Positions 37,601-48,755 of a stretch of 64,000 nt of DNA are shown here, one piece after another. How positions within the stretch are numbered: position 1 is the stretch's first letter; every line of letters starts with the position of its first letter. The stretch spans positions 23,254,619 to 23,318,618 of the forward strand of contig JASFXZ010000001.1 in assembly GCA_032209605.1 (NCBI GenBank), in the 5' to 3' direction. The notes beneath the pieces were generated by a model. It was given only the letters and a program-made list of their open reading frames with translations, made no database searches and had not been told where the DNA came from. The DNA is from Mactromeris polynyma. Its lineage: Eukaryota; Mollusca; Bivalvia; Venerida; Mactridae. Position numbers and translations under genes: made by a program.

Positions 37601-40600
37601 TCCAAATAAAGGAAACGTCTTTATACCATTGCATGAATGGGCTAAAATGGTCAAATGTGCTGTTGAAGGACGTGAACAAGATTTACGTCGAGCAATCAAA
37701 AATGCCAAAGTAGAACTTCGTGCACAAGGACTTGACGACGTCAGTACCGAAAGTTTGGATCCGCTTCAAATACAACCAAACACAAAATTCTCCATGATTT
37801 ATTCACGTGGACATACAGTTCATGTTCAGATGTCTGCTGCAACGGAGAGGGGTGTTATTGCACCGAAACCTATATTGTACAGCCTGACAAACAACGTAAA
37901 GTTTTGTTTGCAACACATGGCAGATCCTGTTGGTTGCTTGACACATTATGCAACCATCCCTACTTGTGACAAGTATGATTCTGTAAAACAGTACTTGGAA
38001 AGTTGGATACCATTAATGTCTATGGAGGCAGCAATAGGGGTTATTCACAATGAAGTGTCATGTTGCATTAATAGTGTTCAAGTACAATTTTCTTCTGAAA
38101 GAAGAGGTAAATTTGCGCTTGGCATGGCTGAGTGTGAAATTAGGAATATAGAATTTTTCGGTACACCTGCAGATGATGAAGATGACGATGATTCGGTATT
38201 TGGTTCATCGTATGATTGGTTGTGCCTTAAGACAACTGTTCCAAGCAATGAAAAGGGTATCAAAATTCTAAATGTGAACAAAACACTTGATTCAGCATGG
38301 GTTGGTCATGCTAGAGTTATCAAAGTAAAGAGAAAGAAACATGTGCGCCCGTCAGGGAAAATAACAGTTTCCTTTGAGTTGCATGACGACGCATCCACCC
38401 CTGTACCAAATTCACCTGATCAGAAATTCAGCGTAGAAATCCTGCGAAAATCAGAAATTGACAGGTATAGCTACCATTACTGAATTTTAGTTTATATATA
38501 CATTTTAATTGTACCATTCATAATATGTCTGTATATAAATCTCTCAACGCTCTGTTTAGCAATTTAATGGCACGGGGAATCAATAAAATAATCTTACACT
38601 CCTTTAAATAGCCTTCTTAAATATGAAACAACGAACATTGACTAGATGCATTGCGTTCTCTAATAAACAGAAATATTAAGATAATTGCTATTAATTGTAT
38701 AAATTAATGATGTTATTTTAGATATAACATTGTGAACACTTTACTATTGTTTGTAGGAGGACGGAGAGCTATATCAAGAATCTACCATCAATGGCAGATT
38801 CATTGGCGTGTAAGATTGCTCTAAACCAACCTATTCCTGAGTTGGGTAAGTAATTTCATTTTTGTTTAAACTCTGGCCGTAAGTTTAATACGTTATGGGA
38901 TATAATAGATTAATATACTTAGTTGATTTGTGGAATCAAAAATTGGTGTTTGATTATTTTCCGGCCGACCAAAATGTTCATAGTGTCGGCGATATAGTGT
39001 CTGTTGTTGTATAGTAGTATACAGTTGTTGCATGTTGTTTTTCCTCTTTTTGATGCTCATTCCTGCATTTGCGTGTATCATTTTAGATAAAAAGTACAAG
39101 CACACAGCATCTTTGATTGAGAGAGATTTGACATATGACGCAGATAAAGAGGATCCAGATCGAAGGCCATTACCACCTAACAACGAAAAACAACAAGAAG
39201 CAATCAACAAAGCACTGAGGTCCCGTTTTTCTCTTATACAAGGACCACCAGGTATGTGTACTGAATGTACATTTTAGAACTACTATTTATGTGTTTATTG
39301 CGTTCAATATCTTTAAAAAGGTGCAGTAAGGACGTAGTCAAATTATTGTTATGTTGCCTCTCGAGTGTTCATAAAGCCTTTTCAATCATTTTACATTGTG
39401 ACATAGCTTATTCTGTTATTTAACATGGTGATCTAGTTTCTTTCCCCTTGTTACTTGATTAGAAACTCGTTCGAGATTTCATAGTTTTTAAATGTCAAAA
39501 GTATAAATTTAAAAGAATACATAGCAATTTAATTTAAATGACAGAATGGTTGATTTAATCATTTAAGTTAAATTGCAATATTTCGAAAGGTCTGATCAGG
39601 TCAACGTTATCAGTGCTGCTGTAGTAAATTTAGCTGAAGTGCTGCCCTCGTTGTGACTTGACGGAATATACAATGACATTCATGATCAATAATAAATATT
39701 TAATCAATAAATTATCCAAACAGATGTAATATATTTATTAAAGTTGTAAGTACTTATTTTTGTTCTAAGAGCCGGTCTATGAAAATATGTTCAGTTTGAT
39801 ACAGCTTAACAATTAATTCACTCTAAACTAATCATAGCCTCTTTGTCCAACAACTTTGCGTATTCCATCTGGCGGCTTTAAAGTAAGATACTGTATCTGA
39901 CTGTGTTCACACCTAGTTTGGTAAAGAATTATTTCCATTTATCCTTCAATTATTTTTTTTGATTTACATATATTTCAGGAACTGGCAAAACTTACACTGG
40001 CATCAAACTTCTATACTTATTCGATCAAATTAATCGAATTCGTCACAAGGAAGGAAATCCTAGTAAGCAAGTTCTTTTCTGTGGACCATCCAATAAGTCG
40101 GTCGATTTAGTGGCAGGTAGTGTTTATTTGTAATATTTTGTTAAAAATGAAGAATTATTTATTTGTTTGCATACCATAAACATTTTGGGAAAAGGACTAC
40201 AATTGCACATGGGGAATTTCTTGTTTACACCGTTATATAAGGTTGTTAGTACTTATTCCTGTACAAATCTCAAATTTTGGTTCATAGAATTTAGGCAACG
40301 GCATGTGTATGTGTTTATGTCATGTGTTTTTTGGGTGGTTGTACCATTTGTTTATGGCATTTCCAACTGGATTTCATTATTCATTATATTAAAATTCACT
40401 GTTTTCAAATGGGTTACGTCATGTTCTTTTGTTGTGCTTAATGTATTATTTAGATTTATAAAACAAAACGTACGTGTGCATGCAATTTCAGAGTGGATGA
40501 TTTACCGTATGGGAAAGTTTCGACCAAATTTTGTTCGTGTGTATGGCAGGTCTATTGAAGCCCAAGATTTTCCTATACCAGGACGCACATTTATTTCCAA

Positions 40601-43600
40601 AAAGAGTACTAAAAGCCTTAAAACAAATCCAGTGCTGTATCCTGTGGCACTTCATCACCTGATACGCAAGAAAGGAAAGAAATATGCGGAAGAAATAAAC
40701 TCTTATGACAAGCTATTCAAAGCCAATGATTACCAACCAATGTCTGATAAGGTTAAACAATACGTACGTCTGGTCACAGAAGCGTCCATACAAGAAATCG
40801 TGAATTATGATATCATCCTATGTACTACAGCAGTTGGTACTAATCCAAAGGTTCTGAAAGCAACAAGTGTACATCAGGTATCAATTTATTTTTATCATTA
40901 TTCAACTTTGGATTCGGTATGAACCCTCAATCTGTCTGTTAAAATCCGACTTGCTACGTCGACATAGAATGTGACCAGTTTTATAGCCGTTTTTCGGCTA
41001 TATTCCCAATGCCAAAACATATAATATGTTATCCAATTTGAATGTAAAAATTTCCAATAAGTCTGAAGAAAACGTTTTGGTTCTATTTAGACAAAATTTG
41101 ACAACGTTAGAGACTTGTCTATCACATGCAGTTTATGTAAAGAGCAAATGTTAATTGATTAATCACTACATCCTTTGCTTTAATTCATTAAATGTTGTCG
41201 TAATTTTTAGACTTATTCACAAGTTTAACGCGCAAAAATTTGAAGGGTATGGGTCATCTTCCCATAAAAGTCAATATATCTGATAGCGGATTAAAACCTC
41301 ATATTATCGAACACTATAGCAGTGACTTAACACTCCCACACAGCGCTTTGATTCCACAACCGTTACATTCTCACGCTGCTGTATTACCCAGTATATTTTG
41401 ATATTTGACCTTACGAAATCACCGTTCGTTCCTGATACTAAATTGCATTGGTCGGCACGATCACGTGACTACTGAGTTTATAATAGATGGGTATTTTCCA
41501 GTGTTAAACCAATAAAATGTTCACATAATGTATAGCCTTTCGTGTCGAAGGAAATTTTGACTATCTAGCTAATCGGTTTTATTCAATGTCATTAAACGTT
41601 TAGCATTTACAGAAGGCAGTGTTTCGCTTTTTCATCGAGGATTGTACCGATACGTATTACAAATAGCGTGGCGAATTTGAGTAACAAGATCCCAAGTAAC
41701 GATTGACGCATTATAAAATGTACGCATATTCCGCATCGACAGATGTTTAAATGACCTTAAATCACTACACATTTACAGGCATTGGAATTATTTTGGCATG
41801 CCGACGAATGATAGTGACTTACTTCGATTTATTTATTTTTTCTAGCAAATTCCATAGTCACATCGGCATTTAAGGGACCGTGAAAGCTGTCTATTCAATG
41901 CACACTCGCATAAGCTTTATTTTCACATGTTTACTGTCCTACATTTGGTCGTTGTAAGCGGCTCGCTGAATGGCTGTGGACGCATGTCGACTCGCTTGTC
42001 TAAATACAGAAAATATCAGTTCTGTGGGAGTAATAAAGCAGAGGGTGATTATGAAGGTATCGGAACAAGCGCCCGTTGCTAAAGGAGAGTGACAGTGAAT
42101 TATACCCGAAATTCATTGTTTCTGACCTTTCATAACTTATTTCGAAACTATATTAATTGTTTTTGAAAGATGTGACACTAACCTTTCATAATTTTATGAA
42201 CGGGAAATCGGGAAATTCCCCTATCCTGCTTTCCGATCATGAAGTGTGTTAGTATATTTAGACTTTTTATTCCGTTCGGGAAGTGAAACGTCACTTTTTT
42301 AAATAAATGTCCGGAGGAAAAGTTTCCTGTCGACCTAGAATGATTTCGACACTGTTTATCTTCACAAGAAAGGAATATCTTGGCAACAAAACAATATACT
42401 TTGTCAGGACAGTTTTCTAAGACTTTCGAAAAAGTGATGTTTTGCTTCAGGAACGGGAATCAGAATATAAATATAACAACACACTTGCTTGTCGGGATGC
42501 TGGTAGGGAATCCCTTGATTTCCCACTCAGGAAGTTTCTCACACTGATAGAAGATTTAGACCTTGTATTTATTGCCTATGAAAGACGATTTTGCAGTGTT
42601 CTTTCATAGCGCATTATGACCTTCCAAACGGAATTTAGACGCTATATTTATTGTTTTTGAAAGGAGATATACAAATTATCTTTCATAGCGGTTGTAGAAC
42701 CATTATGTATTGTTTCATATGAGTTTTATGTATCTGTATTGGAAGTAAGTACTGTTTTATTAAACAGTAGCCTTAACATAGGGTTTTAATTCATTGACAG
42801 GTAATTGTTGATGAAGCAGGAATGTGCACAGAGCCGCAATGTCTGGTTCCTATTATTGCCACAAAACCGGAGCAGGTGGTACTAATAGGAGATCATAAAC
42901 AATTAAGGCCGATCATTCTCAGCAAAGAAGCAGCTTTACTTGGTTATGAGACATCATTGTTTGAAAGATATGCATTAACTAAGTCATCCAAAAATGTTCA
43001 GTTTACAATGTTACTGGAACAATATCGCATGGTAGGTAAACATTATGTTAAATACATGTCTTTATATTTATTTTGCATTTTATATTTATAAGTTATATTA
43101 GTGTGCATTTGTGTATAGTTTGATATAAGTCATTGCATAAGGCATACACTTTCGAATGACATATAAATAAAAGACACTAGCTCATTAGATGTTTGTGCTC
43201 TGTCTATTTTATTACCTGACTGCAGTTTGTATCTTTATTATTAGTTGGAGTATAGCTAATAACACCAAAGTTTGATAACTAAATTGCACCTTACCTCATA
43301 ATTTAGTTTCCCTGTACTACTGATGACTATGTACTTACTACTTATACTTCATTTTCTGATGCTCTTTTTGCCCCCTGTGCAATACTCAGATAATTAAAAG
43401 TCAATTAATATTGACAGCAAAGTAATGCTGATTTATCACATAACTTGCACTCCAGGAGTGGCATAAAGCAGTGACATAAATATCATATGTAACTAGTTAC
43501 ATAAATAGCCAGTGTGACGTCACTTATGACGTCATAAACGACCAGTGTGACGTCACTTTAAATGACAGCATATTGTTTACAATTGTTCTGAATTTCGTCA

Positions 43601-45674
43601 TTTATTAGAAATATTGTTTTTAAAGATTGAAAACAATCTATTTATGGTGTTATGTGATAAATAGAATCTTACATTCGTGCTTATTTGATATTGTTTTTAT
43701 GAAACTCGTCGACTGAAACGAATATGACACTCGGCAGAGCCTCGCGTCATATTATTTCAGTCGACTCGTTTCATAAAAACAATAACAAATCAGCAATCAT
43801 GTAAGATCCTCTATATATGATGATTCCATCATTTGTACTACAGCGTCCAGAGATCTGCAGATTTCCATCGCGTCAATTCTATAAAAATAGTCTTATGACC
43901 AAGTGGCCAAGAAATAGAAGCAATAAAGATCCAAACATCTCCCTAACCTATCCACATGTTCTTGTTCACGTGGAAGGCGAAGAAAAAATTATGACAGTTT
44001 CCACAGAAGATGGAAATGAGCAATCAAGGAGCAATCTGGCTGAAATTGATCATGTGGTAAAAATATGCATCGTTTATTATGATATCATGCCTGATGTATA
44101 TTTCATTCTGATTTGTTTTTAAATTGTATTGTTATACACGTTCTTTTATTTTTCGGTGACCGAATGATCTGCGTTTGGAGGTCCGTCCTGTTCCGCGGAA
44201 ATGGCGCTACACTAGCTTGCATTTTATTTAAATTTATTCTTCAATGCTTAACTCAGTTTAACATTTAAGGGCTGTATTTTTATTCATTGTTCACTTACAT
44301 TTGAATACCTGAATATTGATTTTCCCGAGACATCCAAGAAAAGGGACATTCGGAGAATATTGTTAATGAAAAGCTTCATAAAATGATATTTGTCTGAATT
44401 CTACTTATAGATAAAGGTATACAAATATATAACAACGGAAACCAATGAATCAGTACAGATACTTTCTCAATACAACGCACAATGTTCAGAAATGAAACGA
44501 AAACTGACGGAGGAGGGTTTCCCAGACGTGAATGTCAGCACAGTTGTTTCGAGTCAAGGTATGGTAACCGAACATTACTATATGGAGCCAACCCTGTTCC
44601 TCATTATTCACTTATATAAGACATGCGATATTACTAATTATTTGACATGCTGAACAGAATCTCAATAACAGATATTCCTATAACTGTAACCATTGAACTG
44701 AATAAAATGTGATGTGGTATTGAAAGAAGTATATCTTTTTGTCAGGAGGTGAATGGAACTATGTTATATTCAGTACAGTTCGCTCACTTCCAGACTACAA
44801 AATTGAAAGCAACCCAACACTTGGATGGTGCAAGCACAATCTTGGTTTCATCACTGATCAAAATCAAGTCAATGTAGCATTGACAAGAGCCAGGAAAGGT
44901 CTTATAATAATAGGTAAAACAATTATATTTTGGAATAATAATTTACAATTATGGACATTTCAGCTGTTCTACATGATGTGAATGCAACGAAAATATCATT
45001 ATTGGCCAAAACAATAAGCAAAGATTTATAGCTTTTTTCGTATTTTGAGCATCGTTGTCACCAAGTAGCTTTTGTACTACAACTTCAGACAAATAGGCGA
45101 ACCGAGGATTATCCATTGTTTTTATCTGTCATTTGTTACTGACGTGAAATGATCTCAAACTGACTTATCATGATCATCCGAAACCCGCATCGATAATTTC
45201 CGTAGCGTTCGTCAAACACCGAATATTATATGAGGAAAGTTTGTTGTAAATTAACTCCTTAAAATATTTATACATTATATACTAATTCATTTTAATTATG
45301 CAATTTTTCGACATTACTTGTAAAGTACAGTAATGACGTTTTTAACATTCAACATAAAATAAATGTTTGTAACAATGGAATCCGTATTTTGATTTTTAGG
45401 CAACAAGAATTTGTTAACCTGTGACCTTTTGTGGAGAAAATTAATCAGATATTATGAAAATGATGGCTATGTCAAATCAAAGGAAGACTTTCCACCCCTG
45501 ATTACTACTACTACAAGACGTCAACGAATGGAAAAAAATAAGCAAAAGAGTGAACTAAGATTTGGCGACTCCATGTACAAAAAAGGGACACCCACATCTT
45601 ATGAGGGCAATTTTGATGAAGAGGAATGGGAGCCTGCTCATCGCAGACAACGTCGATACAGGCCTGAAAGCTAA
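29871..45674 (+). CDS. intact HELZ2-like RNB exoribonuclease–SF1 helicase gene (18 exons, 2,123 aa)
   Basis: Predicted exons are 29871-30077, 30599-30638, 31565-31677, 32720-32926, 33346-33382, 33526-33650, 34217-34339, 34602-34677, 34834-38464, 38757-38845, 39087-39251, 39979-40116, 40492-40877, 42801-43031, 43844-44056, 44411-44558, 44746-44913 and 45400-45674. All introns are GT-AG and all phases agree; the sum is 6,372 bases with one terminal TAA. The product combines an N-terminal helical/TPR-like region, an RNB (RNase II) domain and a UPF1/MOV10-like helicase. This is the order of the C-terminal two thirds of vertebrate HELZ2, without HELZ2's first helicase and zinc fingers. By family it should be an RNA-binding ATPase with 3'-5' exoribonuclease activity. 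An antiviral or nuclear co-activator role as in vertebrates is inference. The start is uncertain: ATG 29871 directly follows a TTTCAG acceptor-like site, an in-frame ATG lies at 29862, and a further upstream exon is possible. Confidence 0.88.
30922..31436. repeat. minisatellite, 32-bp unit, about 16 copies, in intron 2 of the intact gene
   Basis: The unit CTCTCTTGAGCAACAACCTT with TCCAGACTCCCC (31-32 bp) repeats over about 510 bp. It lies between the short exon 2 and exon 3, about 130 bp before the exon 3 acceptor. The + strand is pyrimidine-rich. Because 32 is not a multiple of three, reading frames through it cycle; minus-strand open frames here are artefacts. Confidence 0.9.
34834..38464 (+). 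CDS. RNB exoribonuclease exon (exon 9) of the intact gene
   Basis: A single exon of 3,631 bases encodes residues about 310-1520. It begins with a Ser/Arg-rich and then acidic, probably disordered linker (Asn-Glu-Glu-Asp and Asp-Asp-Leu-Glu-Asp-Asp runs). Oligonucleotide-binding-like segments follow, then the RNB catalytic core with IDPPDAKDLDDAL at about residues 752-764. All four acidic positions that bind metal in RNase II-family enzymes are present. The domain's C-terminal signature FTSPIRRYNDLIVHR lies at about residue 1080. After it comes a region of about 400 residues with a second acidic patch, conserved in copy A. The catalytic set is complete, so exoribonuclease activity is expected from family knowledge. 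Confidence 0.9.
38757..45674 (+). CDS. SF1B helicase exons 10-18 of the intact gene
   Basis: Nine exons encode residues about 1520-2123. Motifs in order: the Walker A GPPGTGKT, split by a phase-1 intron at 39251/39979 (about residues 1601-1608); GPSNKSVD (motif Ia-like); VIVDEAG (motif II, about 1780-1786, the DEAG form seen in MOV10-type helicases); GDHKQLRP (III, about 1809); EQYRM continuing to ICRFPS (IV, about 1852); SQYNAQ; and VNVALTRARKGL (VI, about 2020). All key residues are present. The tail is basic (His-Arg-Arg-Gln-Arg-Arg). The intron before exon 15 carries the palindromic element P2, whose right end lies only about 25 bp before the 3' splice site. AATAAA at 46850 and 47018 are candidate poly(A) signals. 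Confidence 0.9.
40878..42800 (+). other. long intron 13 of the intact gene
   Basis: A gene-free 1.9-kb intron. The same intron in copy A is about 520 bp, so most of this is inserted or expanded. From 42241 on, it is the region also found to the left of copy C. A CACACAGCGCTTTGATTCCA motif near 41338 is shared with about 15303. Confidence 0.6.
43432..43818. mobile_element. palindrome-bearing mobile element P2 (inverted relative to P1), in intron 14
   Basis: The sequence is the reverse complement of P1, beginning TTTATCACATAACTTGCACT and ending GTAAGATCCTCTATA, with about 150 bp less in the middle. Its hairpin (GTTTTTATGAAACTCGTCGAC with GTCGACTCGTTTCATAAAAAC) encloses a second small palindrome, ATATGACACTCGGCAGAGCC. 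Copies A and D have an uninterrupted ATATATGATTATTCCATC at the insertion point, so P2 is an insertion specific to this gene. Confidence 0.75.
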
Positions 45675-46002
45675 ATATATTCTACAGGAAACCAAAAGTT
45701 TATAGTGTTCCGAGTATGTTTATAAAAACATAGACATTGGAGCAAAAATATAGGATTTGTAAATAGTGTAATTTACTAATTTCATCTGTTTGTAACAGAA
45801 TTTGCAAGATTTTTATCATGCATTTTAGTATGCCATATTTAATTTGAATCCATTTTTGAAAACTAATGTAACTTGTATTTGAATATTGTACTATATTTTG
45901 TTTGTGGTTGTTTTCGTATTTTGTAGTTTGTGAATATTTTATGCATTCATGTTTGTCATAATATATACCTGTACGTATATCTTGTTATCTTGAATATGAT
46001 GC

Positions 46003-48755
46003 GTGTAACTAGAATACATCATAATATCTTTGTTAGTGGTTTGTTGATATGTCCTATCCTTGTGATATAGATTTTATTTTGCCATATAATATCGTTCTTT
46101 ATATATGTTGAGAATAATGTTATATACAATATCATTCTTTATATGTGTCTGTTTCAGAATAATGTATATAATATCATTCTATAGCTGATAATAATGTTAT
46201 ATGCAGTATCATTCTTTGGAAGAGAACAATATTATATACTATAATAATTAGCATTCATTATACGTTTGTTCAGGATAACGTTATCTATAAATATAACATA
46301 TATATTTTGTTCTGAAAATTTTGTAAATAATGCGTCTGTAATGAGTGTGCTTTCATATTGATCTCTTGTTGTTGTGAAACAATTATAAATGTTTCCTTAA
46401 TAGCTTTATTTTTTTATGCATAAAAATCATAATTATTCGATGTATGCCATGTGATGTAAATATCTATTTTATTTTATGCACAAAGAATAGGGTATTATAT
46501 GTTGAAACATAATGCTTTTGAATTACTAGATTTTATTATGTAAATAATAATCAGTTAATAGTTTCTCTTAATGAAATACGACTAAGCTGTATCTGATCTT
46601 TCAGTTAGTTTGATGGTTCTTACTATTTGTTTTACTACAATTGTGTTTGCAAATAGTGTACATATAATGAAGCTATTGCTTTAGACTGTTCATTGGCACC
46701 AATTCATTATACCATCAAAATCATTTACATGATTGAGAAATTGCATTATTATTTCTCAAAATTACTGCTAAATGATAGATGCCAATATTTTCCATGTTAA
46801 ACATGTTTCTTATATTAAATTCCTAATGTGATATTGTATTATGCCATGTAATAAATTGTTGACTGTGATACTTTCATTTTTTGAGATTATTTTCTTTTTT
46901 ACGCATGTATTATGTCTATGTTCCATTATATCGTTTTCTATGTCGTCTTTTGAATATAAATCTAATTTTGGGCCTATTTTTGTTTTATTTTATAATTTTC
47001 ATTTGTTTCATTTTCATAATAAAGTAGATTCAAAACAAAACGGTATTGTTTTCTGTTACATGCTATATACGGACAGCAAGCTCCCCATTGGAAAAGGGGG
47101 AAATATATTTAGATAGGTGGACATTCCATCAATCGTTCGTGGATTCCATGGACATGTTTGTCACACAGGAAGGTGAATGTATTAAACAACACAATATCTT
47201 CGTTGGATAGGACGCCTTTAGCAAAACCAGTGTACGAGTAATAGCTTCAGATTCATTTAGCTCAGAGTGCTGGACTGATCGGATTCGTTTCCGTTGAGGT
47301 TCAAGTCATGTCCTTGTTACGGTTTTTGAATGTACTATATGAATAATAATTAACAATAAATAACCAGGATTCACACTATAGTATATTTTAATGTGTACTT
47401 ATTAGTATACAGCAACTCCTTACAATGTGGCATGCATTTACATTTATACAAGCACTATATGATATTCAAACATGATGATAATAAAAGAAAGACAACTCTG
47501 GAAACTTCCATTTGTTATTTACATTTGAAGATTTAACTAATACTATAACAGTCCTGTCGTGACATTCGGCTGCGGAACTTTTTTCTTTACCTGTGATTCA
47601 TGTGGTGAAGTTGTCAGTTACTTTTTGAATGGCAAGTTGGTACTGCTTAATGATTAATTCCAGTAAAACTTGTTAGGTCAACTTACTGTCATGTATGAAT
47701 GAAAACAATATGATAAATTGCGTTCAATCCGATAAAAAGAAACCAAACAACCGAGTTAGTAAAAATGTATGTACAACAAATCCAAATTCAGAAAGGGACT
47801 TGAAGATACATATATATTTACATGTAGATAGTTACAGAGGCAAAATAAATACAATTCACACAAAGATAAATGATGGCTGAAAATAGGATTACCAACATGG
47901 AACAATACTTCGCAGTTCCAACACGACTTTTCAAATTACATTTTAAATATCATACCTCTTGATATGATGAACAAAACAGTAGCGCATTCTGTTGATATAA
48001 TGTTTCAATTTGAGGAGATATTTTCATGAATCACAACAACAGAATTGCTTCAGCAACAAACAAAGGGTACGCAGATTTAAAAAAGACTTTCATTGCTTAG
48101 CTCATAGACGATTTCATTGGCTTAATTACACGAATGACAAGCGTATCAAAATGGTCATTTTGTTTCCTCGTTGGAAAGTCAGGTTTCTAAATCAGAAAGC
48201 CTGAATTTTACCACTAGATTAAATAATCAAAGCTGGAGCTGCGGATAGCTGGATTGTGGATTGGTTTGTTTGGTACAGATCAGGAGACTTATGTGTAAAC
48301 AAATTATCACAATATCCACGGTGTTTACATAATTATTATGCTAGAGGTTATTATTTACCATTAGTCATCGTGTGCAGACTATACAAGTCGGTGTATGTTG
48401 TGCATCAGTAGTTGTAAAAACATAATAACACTCGCAAACTGTCTATAACAATATTTAACAATCAATCCTAAGCAATAAACATTGACTAGAAAGTTAACAA
48501 TTTAAGAAACAAACATTATGACGAGCAGTCTCACTTTCAAAGTCTAACCTAAGCTTTACAAGATATGTCTTTTTCACATGAACACAACAACACAACTTTG
48601 TTCTAATCTGAGACCGAGCCCCGAGTGTTTATTATCCACAGTTTATATACAAACCATCAGGCCTGTATGCTCTTAGTTAATTCTTTGTTCGTTCTTTGAT
48701 AACATGGGCATAAATATTCATTTCTTTACATCTAAATTTGGATGTTAACGCTTCA
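46003..48755. other. 3' flank of the intact gene and gene-free DNA
   Basis: From 46080 to 46320 there are degenerate repeats of an ATATCATTCTTTATATGTGT / AATAATGTTATATAC unit, related to the cleaner 87-bp array at 61756. AATAAA signals at 46850-46855 and 47018-47023 could end the transcript. Open frames at 46841-47116 and 48010-48204 match nothing known. Confidence 0.45.
47258..47745 (+). mobile_element. possible tRNA-derived SINE 4, interrupted
   Basis: A tRNA-like head (TTTAGCTCAGAGTGC and GGTTCAAGTCATG, about 47265-47312) and a molluscan SINE-type tail (GTTGGTACTGCTTAATGATT, CTTGTTAGGTCAACTTAC, AATTGCGTTCAATCC, about 47630-47745) are separated by roughly 250 bp of unrelated AT-rich DNA. 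This may be one element with an insertion, or two fragments. Confidence 0.4.

Noticed and set aside
40167..40491. N-terminal extension of the helicase exon at 40492
   Set aside because: The open frame continues upstream by chance; the CAATTTCAG acceptor at 40491 and agreement with copy A (5555) show that this part is intron.
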